From NCBI RefSeq assembly GCF_023349125.1, contig NZ_JAKIKT010000001.1, positions 620,001 through 684,000 on the forward strand: a stretch of DNA of 64,000 bases, in the 5' to 3' direction. This document shows, one piece after another, positions 44,916 through 53,221 of the stretch. The translations under genes and the position numbers were made by a program. This DNA comes from Shewanella corallii (GTDB lineage: Bacteria > Pseudomonadota > Gammaproteobacteria > Enterobacterales > Shewanellaceae). The notes under the pieces are model-generated. The model did not search any database. It worked only from the letters and a program-made list of their open reading frames with translations, and had not been told where the DNA came from. The stretch's first letter is position 1. Every line of letters starts with the position of its first letter.

Positions 44916-45652
44916 GGCCTCGGCTCCTCGGTCAGGTGGGCAAACAGCTGCGGCAGATCCTGTAAATCATGGTCAGCAATCAGTGCCTGGCATTGGCCGT
45001 TGGCGAGCAGTTGCCCCTGATGAAGTATCAGTAGCTGGTCTTCTGCTCCCGGTTCGTCCAACAGGTGAGTTGCCCAAAGGACTGCTACCCTGTGTTCGGC
45101 GCAATACTCCCTCACCGTTTGCATCAGGCTTCTGCGGCCTGCAGGGTCCAGCCCGGCACTGGGTTCATCCAACAATAGAATGGCAGGTGAGTGCATCAGG
45201 GCTCTGACAATCTCCAGTCTGCGTTTGTGGCCCGTGTTAAGTGTACGGACCTTGTCCTGCAGTCTGTCGTCCAGGCCGAAGTGAGACAGCAAAGGGATGG
45301 CCTGGGCTAAGCTGGATGATGCGTTGAGCCCGTGTAGTGCGCCGAAATAGCAGAGATTCTGGCTGACGTTCATATCCATATCCAGGGTATGTTGCTGAAA
45401 GACCACTCCCAGTTTGGCGTTTGCCCTGTGGCTCAACTGTTTCAGCGGCTCATCGGCGAAGCGGATTTCGCCCTGCTGCTGACGATAGAGCTGCGTCAGC
45501 AATGCAAACAGTGTGGACTTCCCGGCACCATTGGGACCCAGCAACATGGTGATGCCGGGGGAGAGGTTAAAGCTGATATCCCTCAGTGCCTGCCGTTGCC
45601 CATAGCTGAAACTGAGTTTGTCGACCTTCACTGAAGCCTGGGAGTCATTCAT
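44912..45652 (-). CDS. ABC ATP-binding protein of the PQQ-associated transporter
   Basis: A 246-residue ATPase with Walker A GPNGAGKST, the RALMHSPAILLLDEPSAGLDP block (Walker B) and signature-like NTGHKRRLEIVRAL in place of a canonical LSGGQ. It pairs with the ABC-2 permease downstream (four-base overlap). I chose ATG 45652, which overlaps the last bases of the beta-propeller gene, over the longer frame at 45685. Confidence 0.88.
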   Translation of the reverse strand: MNDSQASVKVDKLSFSYGQRQALRDISFNLSPGITMLLGPNGAGKSTLFALLTQLYRQQQGEIRFADEPLKQLSHRANAKLGVVFQQHTLDMDMNVSQNLCYFGALHGLNASSSLAQAIPLLSHFGLDDRLQDKVRTLNTGHKRRLEIVRALMHSPAILLLDEPSAGLDPAGRRSLMQTVREYCAEHRVAVLWATHLLDEPGAEDQLLILHQGQLLANGQCQALIADHDLQDLPQLFAHLTEEPRP

Positions 45653-46616
45653 CTGCGATTGCGACTCCCCAGGGGAAACGTCCAACTTTGATGGATTTGA
45701 TCACCTTAAGCCGGTCAACATCGATAACAGAAACATCGCCACTGACCCCATTGGTGGTAAACAGCATTTTCTCATCCGGTGTCATGGTTATTTGCCAGAC
45801 CCGGCGGCCCACCAGCAGATAATCCAATACCTCAAGGGTTTGTTGATCCACTATAGCCACATGGTTGGAGGGGCCCAGTGCCACAAAGGCATATTTGCCA
45901 TTTTCTGTCAGGCGGATACCCACAGGCTGCACTTTATCGGCATGAACCCCTTTGGGGGAAAAATGGATCTTTTTAATTTCTTCGCGACTGTTGGCGTCGA
46001 ACACTGACACTGTGCCGCCAATCTCGGCGCTGACCCACAGCTGTTTGCCATCGGCGGTGAATTTGGCATCCCGGGGACGGGCATCCACCAGAGAGTTATG
46101 GATATTTTCATTGGTTCGGGTGTCTATCCAATGGGCCATATTGGAGGTTTCTGAGGTGACAATCAGGGTATTGCCGTCAGGACTGATGCCAACCCCCTCC
46201 GGTTCCAGGCCCACGTCAATCTGGGTAATCACTTTGCGGCCCGGGATATCTATCACTGTCAGCAGAGCATCATCCTCATTGGCGGCATAGAGCCAATCAC
46301 CATTGGGGTGCAAAATAAACTGCTCAGGGTCTTCTCCGGACGGCAGTTCACCGACTATCTGACCCGTTGCCCGATCCAGTATCTGTATGGTGTCGGATTC
46401 GCTGGCACAGATATAAAGATACTTCTGATCCTTACTGAGAATAATGCCTCTGGGTCTGTCACCCACCAGCCAGGTATCCACCACTTCCAGGCTATCAAGA
46501 TCGATAACACTGACGGTGTCATCCTTCTCATTGGATACATAGACCTGTCCCGCCCAGGACAGGCCGGGTAGCAGTAGCGCGATAAGGCAGAGTTTTTGTA
46601 AGGATTGTAAGTACAT
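45645..46616 (-). CDS. YVTN-type beta-propeller protein, PQQ-dependent catabolism-associated
   Basis: A 323-residue periplasmic protein with a signal peptide ending LSWAG. It is built of repeated 40-residue blades of the YVTN type (VYVSNEKDDTVSVIDLDSLEVV, LYICASESDTIQILDRATGQIV, LYAANEDDALLTVIDIPGRKVI). This is the family always found with PQQ alcohol dehydrogenases (TIGR03866 type). Its biochemical role is unknown; a scaffold or ligand-binding role is likely. The start of the ABC ATPase overlaps its end. Confidence 0.92.
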   Translation of the reverse strand: MYLQSLQKLCLIALLLPGLSWAGQVYVSNEKDDTVSVIDLDSLEVVDTWLVGDRPRGIILSKDQKYLYICASESDTIQILDRATGQIVGELPSGEDPEQFILHPNGDWLYAANEDDALLTVIDIPGRKVITQIDVGLEPEGVGISPDGNTLIVTSETSNMAHWIDTRTNENIHNSLVDARPRDAKFTADGKQLWVSAEIGGTVSVFDANSREEIKKIHFSPKGVHADKVQPVGIRLTENGKYAFVALGPSNHVAIVDQQTLEVLDYLLVGRRVWQITMTPDEKMLFTTNGVSGDVSVIDVDRLKVIKSIKVGRFPWGVAIADE

Positions 46617-46619
46617 GGG

Positions 46620-47825
46620 TTACTCCTGACTGGCTAAAGTACAGCGGCTTTCCCTGCGGTCAGCTCCCAGGGTATCCATCTCATTTCTGGGGTGTAAAAA
46701 GCCCTCAAAGGGGGCTGTTGCCACCAGTGCCTGTTGATTGAACAAAGGCACTGGTTGCCTGAGTTGACCACTCCAGGGGCGGAAGCTCAGCTTTCTGCCT
46801 TTATAGCCCGCTATGTAGAAACCTGGATGTAACATGGCAGCCAACAGCTCTGCCCCCTGAGTACTGCGGGTCTTGGTCATGGCTTCCGACAGCGCCCGTA
46901 TGGCAATCCAGGCGTTGTAATCCCTGGCTGTCATCGGCCTCTGGTTATCTTTGAAGAAGCGGTTTTGCATCTGTACTGCGCCCCAGGCCTCAATTACCTG
47001 ACTCCACTCACCGGCTTCAAGCCCGTGGGTACCGACAACGGGTCTAGGCAGAAAAGTGTTGTAGGGCAGCAATTGGCCAAACAGGTTGCGGGTGTCTGCA
47101 ACCCACACCAGATCATACTCTGGCCCCTGGGTAAACGCCTGCAGCTCTTTCCCGGCGACACGTCGAAGATCTGTGTCAAAGCTCCAGCTCTTTTCAGCCA
47201 CCAGCTTATGCCCAAATTTTTTAAGGCTGGCTTTGACGGCCTCGGCATACTTTTTATCAGACTCTGAATCTCCCTTGACCAACATCACCTCAGACAGACG
47301 ACGGCTGCGCAGCCATTGGGCCAGGGCATCGGTTTGCATACTGAAGCTGGCAGCCGTGTGCAGGGTATTGGCAAGGCAGGTTTCTGTTCTGAGGCTATCT
47401 TCGCGATTGCCTGTGTTGATCAGGATAAGCTCCTCTGGAAGGGCCTTTCTGAGGGCCAGAAGAGCTTGAGTGTCAGCGTCCACCAGGAGTATCTGAACAC
47501 CGTCAGCCATCCATTCCTTTGCCTGGCTGATAAGGGCTTGTTGGTCGTCAAGCTGAGCCATATTGAGATTAATACCGAGGCCCAGAAATTTGCCGGTGCG
47601 GTTGCTGTCTTTGGCTGCCTGCAGTGCTCCCGCCAACCCTTCACCCTCATTTGGTTTTAAATAGTCCGGAACGGCGGAGGGGATTTCAGGGGACTGCACC
47701 AGAACCCCCACTTTAAGTTCATTAATCTGACTGTTGGCGTTGACGAAGAAGGAGAGTAGCAATGACATAGAGCAGGCCAGCAAAGGAAGGATAAATCCTG
47801 AAGATAATTGGCTTGCAAAGGGCAT
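46620..47825 (-). CDS. ABC transporter substrate-binding protein, PQQ-associated
   Basis: A 401-residue periplasmic protein of the branched-chain amino-acid binding type (periplasmic binding protein class I): VGVLVQSPEIPSAVPDY near the start of the mature part, then repeated VLLV/LVADTRNLFGQLLPYN blocks. This is the TIGR03863-type protein of PQQ alcohol oxidation loci. The start is uncertain: ATG 47825 gives a signal-like N-terminus, and the frame continues to 47897. It is the first gene of the minus-strand operon and divergent from the cytochrome gene. Confidence 0.85.
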   Translation of the reverse strand: MPFASQLSSGFILPLLACSMSLLLSFFVNANSQINELKVGVLVQSPEIPSAVPDYLKPNEGEGLAGALQAAKDSNRTGKFLGLGINLNMAQLDDQQALISQAKEWMADGVQILLVDADTQALLALRKALPEELILINTGNREDSLRTETCLANTLHTAASFSMQTDALAQWLRSRRLSEVMLVKGDSESDKKYAEAVKASLKKFGHKLVAEKSWSFDTDLRRVAGKELQAFTQGPEYDLVWVADTRNLFGQLLPYNTFLPRPVVGTHGLEAGEWSQVIEAWGAVQMQNRFFKDNQRPMTARDYNAWIAIRALSEAMTKTRSTQGAELLAAMLHPGFYIAGYKGRKLSFRPWSGQLRQPVPLFNQQALVATAPFEGFLHPRNEMDTLGADRRESRCTLASQE

Positions 47826-48051
47826 TGGCTGGCACTCTGTGTCGCGTGATGGTGAATCCACTCTATTGATTACACTAAAAGAATTCAAACCTACCAAAGC
47901 AGGGGACGACGCTTTTCCGCCTAAAGGATGAGACGCTAACCCGCTTTGGTATCATTGGGTGGCTTGTTCATATTTTCTACACTGGCTAAGCGCCAACCTT
48001 GCCAAAGAGCAGCTGGCGATAACCTTGGTTAACAGATCAGAGAAAGAGAAT

Positions 48052-48519
48052 ATGAAGCAGCTAAAGACAGCCAACCCCAGGGGAATAAGAACCATCACTA
48101 TGGCGGGCCTTGCTGCCCTGATGCTGACCAGCGCATATGCTGTCGCCCATGGAGATGTTACGCCTCAGTCTATCGATACCAGCGCTTTACCCAACCTGGG
48201 TGAAGATTGGCATGAAACCAATCCCTACCGCGAAGAAACCGGTGGTGCCCGGGATGAAATTCTCAGAGTTGGCGCATCAGCCTATAACCAGAATTGCGCC
48301 CGTTGCCATGGTCTGGAGGGAATATCCGGTGGCATTGCGCCTGATCTGAGGATTTTGCCTCCCGATTACGACGGTGATGAGTGGTATGTGTACCGGGTAC
48401 AAAATGGTGCGGTGCGCAATGGCGCCGTATATATGCCCAAGATGACAGAGCATTTGAATCAGGAAGCCCTGTGGGCGATTCGAACCTGGCTGGAGTCTGT
48501 AGCCCCGGAAGATCTATAG
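48052..48519 (+). CDS. pedF: Cytochrome c-550 of PQQ-dependent alcohol oxidation
   Basis: A periplasmic mono-heme cytochrome c of 155 residues. A signal peptide ends AVAHG; the heme motif C82-A-R-C85-H86 and a distal Met in YMPKMTEHL are present. It is the probable electron acceptor for the PQQ dehydrogenase two genes downstream. The frame is open to 47959, but ATG 48052 fits the signal peptide. The next gene begins 12 bases after its stop. Confidence 0.92.
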   Translation: MKQLKTANPRGIRTITMAGLAALMLTSAYAVAHGDVTPQSIDTSALPNLGEDWHETNPYREETGGARDEILRVGASAYNQNCARCHGLEGISGGIAPDLRILPPDYDGDEWYVYRVQNGAVRNGAVYMPKMTEHLNQEALWAIRTWLESVAPEDL

Positions 48520-48531
48520 CCGGGGTGATAA

Positions 48532-49431
48532 ATGCATAAACTGTTTCTTCAGGTGCTGGCGGCATTGTTGATGTCGCTGGCATTCTCTTTTTTCGCCAGC
48601 AGCCGCAGCTACGACGATATAGTCGACAGCGGTGTCCTCAAGGTCGCCCTTTATCGCGACTTTCCTCCCTTTTCCTATATGCAGAATGGTCAGGCCAAAG
48701 GCCTGGATGTTGAGCTGGCCAAAGCGCTTGCTGAAGGTATGCAGACACGGCTGGAAATTCTGTGGGCAACACCGGGAGAGAACACGGGGGATGATTTGCG
48801 TCAGTACCTGTGGAAAGGCAGCAACCTTCACACCACAGACGGAACCCGGGTGAAAGCCGATGTGATGTTGCGTATTCCCTATGACAAAGCCTATGCCCAG
48901 CAAAGAGACGATACCGGGCGTCTTGCCCATGAATTGGTGCACATGTTTGGACCCTATCATCAGGAACGTTGGCAACTGGCCTTTAATCCGAAAAAGATAG
49001 AGGACGTGCCTACCATGGCGGTATTCCAGTATCACCCAATAGGCGTGGAAATCGACTCAGCCCCCCAGTTTTTCCTGACCACAGCTTTCGGTGGCCGTCT
49101 TCGTAATAACACCCGCAGCTTTGCCGATCTGCCTGGCGCCTGGGATGCCATGTCTAAGGGCGAGGTAGATGCCGTGATGGGCATGCTGTCCCAGATACAG
49201 TGGCTGGACAGCCGGGATCCGGGTAAGGGGCAGTTGGCTACCCGAACCTACCCTCTGTTCGGTAAGCAGACCTGGGAGTTGGGGATGGCGGTAAAGGATG
49301 ACTATCGACAGCTGGCATACGCTCTGGAGGACATCATGCTGACGGCGCTGAAAGATGGTCGCATGGCGCAGTGGGCCAGTGATAACGGCTTTGAATACCG
49401 CATGCCGCCGCGTTATGAGGAGTCGCGCTGA
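48532..49431 (+). CDS. Periplasmic binding protein associated with quinoprotein dehydrogenase (XoxJ/MoxJ-like)
   Basis: A 299-residue periplasmic protein with a signal peptide (residues 1-25). It has the solute-binding protein fold of class 3: SGVLKVALYRDFPPFSYMQNGQAKGLDVELAKALAEGM at the start, then GEVDAVMGMLSQIQW. Its relatives (MoxJ/XoxJ, TIGR03871) help mature or assemble the dehydrogenase rather than import a solute. It lies between the cytochrome and dehydrogenase genes, the usual place. Confidence 0.9.
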   Translation: MHKLFLQVLAALLMSLAFSFFASSRSYDDIVDSGVLKVALYRDFPPFSYMQNGQAKGLDVELAKALAEGMQTRLEILWATPGENTGDDLRQYLWKGSNLHTTDGTRVKADVMLRIPYDKAYAQQRDDTGRLAHELVHMFGPYHQERWQLAFNPKKIEDVPTMAVFQYHPIGVEIDSAPQFFLTTAFGGRLRNNTRSFADLPGAWDAMSKGEVDAVMGMLSQIQWLDSRDPGKGQLATRTYPLFGKQTWELGMAVKDDYRQLAYALEDIMLTALKDGRMAQWASDNGFEYRMPPRYEESR

Positions 49432-49605
49432 ACTACTGGTTTCATTCTTTTGGATGAGTGCCAATGAATGAGTGATCCCTGACAACCGGCCAATGTTCAT
49501 TTCAGCGGGCTGTTTTTAGCATGGAGTACTGGGAAAACAAATATGCCGGAGTTGAGCAGCATCGGGCATCTAAATTGAGAAACGATAACAATACGAGGTT
49601 CAATT

Positions 49606-51360
49606 ATGGAGTCATTTACAAAGGCGGGCTTGCTGGTGTTTGCCATGACGGCATCCTCTGCGATGGCGGCCGGCGTTACCGATAAAGATCTGCTCAATGA
49701 CCAGAAAACACCGGGCGATGTGCTGACCTATGGTATGGGGCTGAAGGCACAGCGCTACAGTGACATAGATATGCTGAACAAGGACACGGTAAAAGAGTTG
49801 CGTCCGGTCTGGGCCTTTTCCCTGGGGGGCGAAAAGCAACGTGGTCAGGAGTCTCAGCCCATGATTAAAGATGGGGTGATGTATGTCACTGGCTCCTACT
49901 CCCGCGTCTATGCCATTGATGCCCATACAGGGGATGAGATCTGGCAGTATGATGCCCGTTTGCCAGACGGCATTATGCCTTGCTGTGATGTGATTAACCG
50001 TGGTGTCGCCATGTATGATGACTTGGTGATATTCGGTACGCTGGATGCCAAGTTGGTGGCGCTGGATGCCAAGACAGGTAAGGTGCGCTGGAAGAAAAAG
50101 GTTGAGGACTACAAAGGTGGCTACTCAATCACAGCCGCGCCCATCGTCGTCAAAGGCAAGGTGATTACCGGGGTGTCAGGTGGTGAGTTCGGTATTGTAG
50201 GTAAAGTACGCGCCTACGACGCCAAGACAGGTGCCCTGGTGTGGGAGCGTCCAACCGTTGAAGGCCACATGGGATACATGTGGAAGGATGGCAAAAAAGT
50301 TGAGACAGGTATTTCCGGTGGTGCGCCGGGCAAGACCTGGCCTGCTGATCTCTGGCAGTCCGGCGGCGCAGCCCCATGGTTGGGTGGAACCTATGACCCG
50401 GATACCGACCTGCTGTTCTTCGGTACAGGTAACCCGGCTCCCTGGAACTCCCATATGCGTCCGGGCGACAACCTCTTCTCCTCATCCCGTCTGGCGATTG
50501 ACCCTGATGATGGCAAGATTGTCTGGCACTTCCAGACCACGCCTCATGACGGCTGGGATTACGATGGTGTAAACGAACTGATTGCTTTTGACTACAAAGA
50601 TAAAGGCAAGAAGGTTCAGGCTGCAGCCACCGCTGACCGTAACGGTTTCTTCTATGTGCTGGATCGCACCAACGGCAAGTTTATTCGCGGTTTCCCTTTT
50701 GTGGACAAGATCAGCTGGGCCAGTGGCCTGGATGAAAATGGCCGTCCCATCTTTGTTCCGTCCAATCGTCCCGGTAACCCTACCGATTCAGCAGCTGGCA
50801 AGCAGGGTAATACCGTCGTTGCTGCGCCGTCATTCCTCGGCGGTAAGAACTGGATGCCGATGGCGTACAGCCAGAAGACAGGGCTGTTTTATGTGCCATC
50901 CAACGAGTGGGAGATGGATATCTGGAACGAGCCTACCGCCTACAAGCGTGGTGCGGCTTACCTGGGAGCAGGCTTTACCATCAAAACCATCAATGAAGAT
51001 TATGTTGGTGTGCTCAGAGCTATTGACCCCAAAACCGGTAAGATTGTCTGGGAATACCAAAACTACGCGCCATTATGGGGCGGCGTGCTGACCACAGCCG
51101 GTGGTCTGGTGTTTACCGGTAATCCAGAGGGCTATCTGCTGGCCTTTGACGACAAGACGGGCGAGCTGCTTTACAAGTTCAACACGGGTTCTGGCATTGT
51201 GGGCAGTCCGGTCACCTGGACCATGGATGGCGAGCAGTATGTCAGCGTCCTGTCCGGCTGGGGTGGTGCAGTACCCCTGTGGGGCGGCGATGTGGCCAAG
51301 CGGGTGAAGAACTTCAACCAGGGTGGCACAGTCTGGACATTTAAACTCCCGAAACAGTGA
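49606..51360 (+). CDS. PQQ-dependent alcohol dehydrogenase with lanthanide signature (XoxF/PedH/ExaF type)
   Basis: A 584-residue periplasmic quinoprotein that oxidises an alcohol to an aldehyde and passes electrons to cytochrome c. It has a signal peptide ending SAMAAG and repeated tryptophan-docking beta-propeller blades. The vicinal disulfide Cys pair C126-C127 lies in DGIMPCCDV. Metal ligands in this family are Glu194 (SGGEFG), Asn276 (GTGNPAPW) and the catalytic Asp318. Asp320, two residues after the catalytic Asp (WDYDGVNE), is the residue that distinguishes lanthanide-dependent enzymes from calcium-dependent ones. The ribosome site GAGG lies seven bases before the ATG. Confidence 0.94.
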   Translation: MESFTKAGLLVFAMTASSAMAAGVTDKDLLNDQKTPGDVLTYGMGLKAQRYSDIDMLNKDTVKELRPVWAFSLGGEKQRGQESQPMIKDGVMYVTGSYSRVYAIDAHTGDEIWQYDARLPDGIMPCCDVINRGVAMYDDLVIFGTLDAKLVALDAKTGKVRWKKKVEDYKGGYSITAAPIVVKGKVITGVSGGEFGIVGKVRAYDAKTGALVWERPTVEGHMGYMWKDGKKVETGISGGAPGKTWPADLWQSGGAAPWLGGTYDPDTDLLFFGTGNPAPWNSHMRPGDNLFSSSRLAIDPDDGKIVWHFQTTPHDGWDYDGVNELIAFDYKDKGKKVQAAATADRNGFFYVLDRTNGKFIRGFPFVDKISWASGLDENGRPIFVPSNRPGNPTDSAAGKQGNTVVAAPSFLGGKNWMPMAYSQKTGLFYVPSNEWEMDIWNEPTAYKRGAAYLGAGFTIKTINEDYVGVLRAIDPKTGKIVWEYQNYAPLWGGVLTTAGGLVFTGNPEGYLLAFDDKTGELLYKFNTGSGIVGSPVTWTMDGEQYVSVLSGWGGAVPLWGGDVAKRVKNFNQGGTVWTFKLPKQ

Positions 51361-51378
51361 TATGACTGCTGTTTTTTC

Positions 51379-51406
51379 AGGCCTGCCCAGTGCAGGCCTT
51401 TTTTTA
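51379..51406 (+). terminator. Terminator after the PQQ dehydrogenase
   Basis: AGGCCTGC-CCAGT-GCAGGCCT forms a perfect 8-bp stem followed by seven T residues. Confidence 0.9.
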
Positions 51407-51643
51407 TGTTTTCTTAATTGGTTTCATGACATTACAGGGTTGTCATCCCGTTGACGGGAAAACTAAACCCAGCGTCATTCCCTCCAAAAGTATGAATTTT
51501 TCTCACCCAACGGCCAATAGAGTCGGAATTGTTGCTCTGCCTAGAATGAAGCATGGCTCCGGGAAGCCAGGGACGAGCCAAATTCAGGGCTTGCCGACAC
51601 CTTTCCGTTTTGGCCATTTCGAATAACGCAATGAGGTGGAATC

Positions 51644-53164
51644 ATGATTTATGCACAACCAGGGACCCCGGAGTCCAATGTCAGCTTCAAAACCCGTTAC
51701 GAAAACTATATTAACGGCCAGTGGACTGCGCCGGCAGAAGGAAACTACTTCAAAAATCATTCACCGGTAAATGGCGACTTTATTTGTGAAGTTCCCCGTT
51801 CCACCGCAGCAGATGTCGATAAGGCGCTGGATGCTGCCCATGCTGCCAAAGATGCCTGGGCCGCGACCTCGGTTACCGAGCGTGCCAATATCCTGCTGAA
51901 AATTGCCGATCGCCTGGAAGCCAATCTGGAGCTGATGGCGCTGGCAGAGACCTGGGATAACGGTAAATGTGTTCGAGAAACTCTGGCAGCAGATTTGCCA
52001 TTGGCAATTGACCATTACCGTTATTTTGCCGGTTGTATCCGTGCCCAGGAAAATGCACACAGCCAGATAGATAACGATACTGTGGCGTACCACTTCAACG
52101 AGCCTTTGGGGGTGGTTGGTCAGATTATCCCCTGGAACTTCCCACTGCTGATGTCTGCCTGGAAAATTCCACCGGCACTGGCTACCGGTAACTGTATTGT
52201 GCTTAAGCCTGCGGAGCAGACGCCGCTCTCTATCTGCCTGTTTCTTGAGTTGGTGGGCGACCTGTTGCCACCGGGTGTACTCAACGTGATCCACGGTATG
52301 GGCGCCGAGGCTGGTGCACCTCTTGCCAGCTCTAAGCGCATTGCCAAGCTGGCCTTTACCGGTTCCAGTGAAGTGGGTGGCATAGTGCTGAAAGAGGCTG
52401 CCGCCAATATGATCCCAGCTACTGTAGAGCTGGGTGGTAAGTCTCCCAACATCTTCTTCGAAGATATCTTTAATTATGAAGATGAGTATCTGGACAAGTG
52501 TCTTGAAGGGGCTGCACTGGCATTCCTTAACCAGGGTGAAGTTTGTACCTGCCCATCCCGTATTCTGGTGCATGAATCCATCTACGAGAAGTTTGTAGAG
52601 AAGCTGGTTGCCAGAGTGCAGACGGTGAAGCAGGGTAACCCACTGGACACCGACAGCCAGGTAGGGGCCCAGGTGAGTCGTGAACAGTATGACAAGATCC
52701 TCTCCTATATCGATATCGGTCGTCAGGAAGGGGCTGAAGTACTGATTGGTGGTGACAAAGGTGCAGCCGGTAACGGTCTGGAAGAGGGCTTCTACATTCA
52801 GCCCACCCTGCTGAAGGGCGAAAACAACATGCGTGTATTCCAGGAAGAGATCTTCGGTCCTGTAGTGGGTATTACCACCTTTAAGACGGAAGAAGAGGCG
52901 TTGGCGATTGCCAATGACAGCATCTATGGTCTGGGTGCAGGTCTGTGGACCCGTGATATGAACCGTGCTTACCGTGTTGGTCGCGGAATCGAAGCGGGCC
53001 GTGTTTGGACCAATTGCTATCATCTGTATCCGGCTCACGCGGCCTTCGGTGGCTATAAGAAGTCAGGTATCGGTCGTGAAAATCACAATATGATGCTGAA
53101 CCACTACCAGCAAACCAAGAATCTGCTGGTCAGCTATAACCCATCTCCATTGGGCTTCTTCTAA
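51644..53164 (+). CDS. NAD-dependent aldehyde dehydrogenase (ExaC/AldB-type)
   Basis: A 506-residue cytoplasmic enzyme that would oxidise the aldehyde from the PQQ dehydrogenase to acid. Motifs: [21 protein letters not shown], the NAD site [11 protein letters not shown], the general base Glu in [12 protein letters not shown] and the catalytic Cys in [11 protein letters not shown]. The early [23 protein letters not shown] is typical of the ethanol-oxidation ExaC group. The sequence AATGAGGTGGAATC lies upstream. A strong terminator separates it from the dehydrogenase, so it has its own promoter in the 240-base gap. Confidence 0.94.
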   Translation: MIYAQPGTPESNVSFKTRYENYINGQWTAPAEGNYFKNHSPVNGDFICEVPRSTAADVDKALDAAHAAKDAWAATSVTERANILLKIADRLEANLELMALAETWDNGKCVRETLAADLPLAIDHYRYFAGCIRAQENAHSQIDNDTVAYHFNEPLGVVGQIIPWNFPLLMSAWKIPPALATGNCIVLKPAEQTPLSICLFLELVGDLLPPGVLNVIHGMGAEAGAPLASSKRIAKLAFTGSSEVGGIVLKEAAANMIPATVELGGKSPNIFFEDIFNYEDEYLDKCLEGAALAFLNQGEVCTCPSRILVHESIYEKFVEKLVARVQTVKQGNPLDTDSQVGAQVSREQYDKILSYIDIGRQEGAEVLIGGDKGAAGNGLEEGFYIQPTLLKGENNMRVFQEEIFGPVVGITTFKTEEEALAIANDSIYGLGAGLWTRDMNRAYRVGRGIEAGRVWTNCYHLYPAHAAFGGYKKSGIGRENHNMMLNHYQQTKNLLVSYNPSPLGFF

Positions 53165-53181
53165 GCTCATTGTCCCAATTC

Positions 53182-53209
53182 AAGCCGGCCCAGTGCCGGC
53201 TTGGTTTTT
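53182..53209 (+). terminator. Terminator after the aldehyde dehydrogenase
   Basis: AAGCCGGC-CCAGT-GCCGGCTT forms a perfect stem, followed by GGTTTTTG. It ends 12 bases before the next start codon, so it may be leaky or attenuating. Confidence 0.75.
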
Positions 53210-53221
53210 GGGAGGCCTGGC

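Noticed and set aside
51407..51643. Small frames between the dehydrogenase and the aldehyde dehydrogenase
   Set aside because: They have no ribosome site or family similarity; the stretch is better read as the promoter region of the aldehyde dehydrogenase gene.
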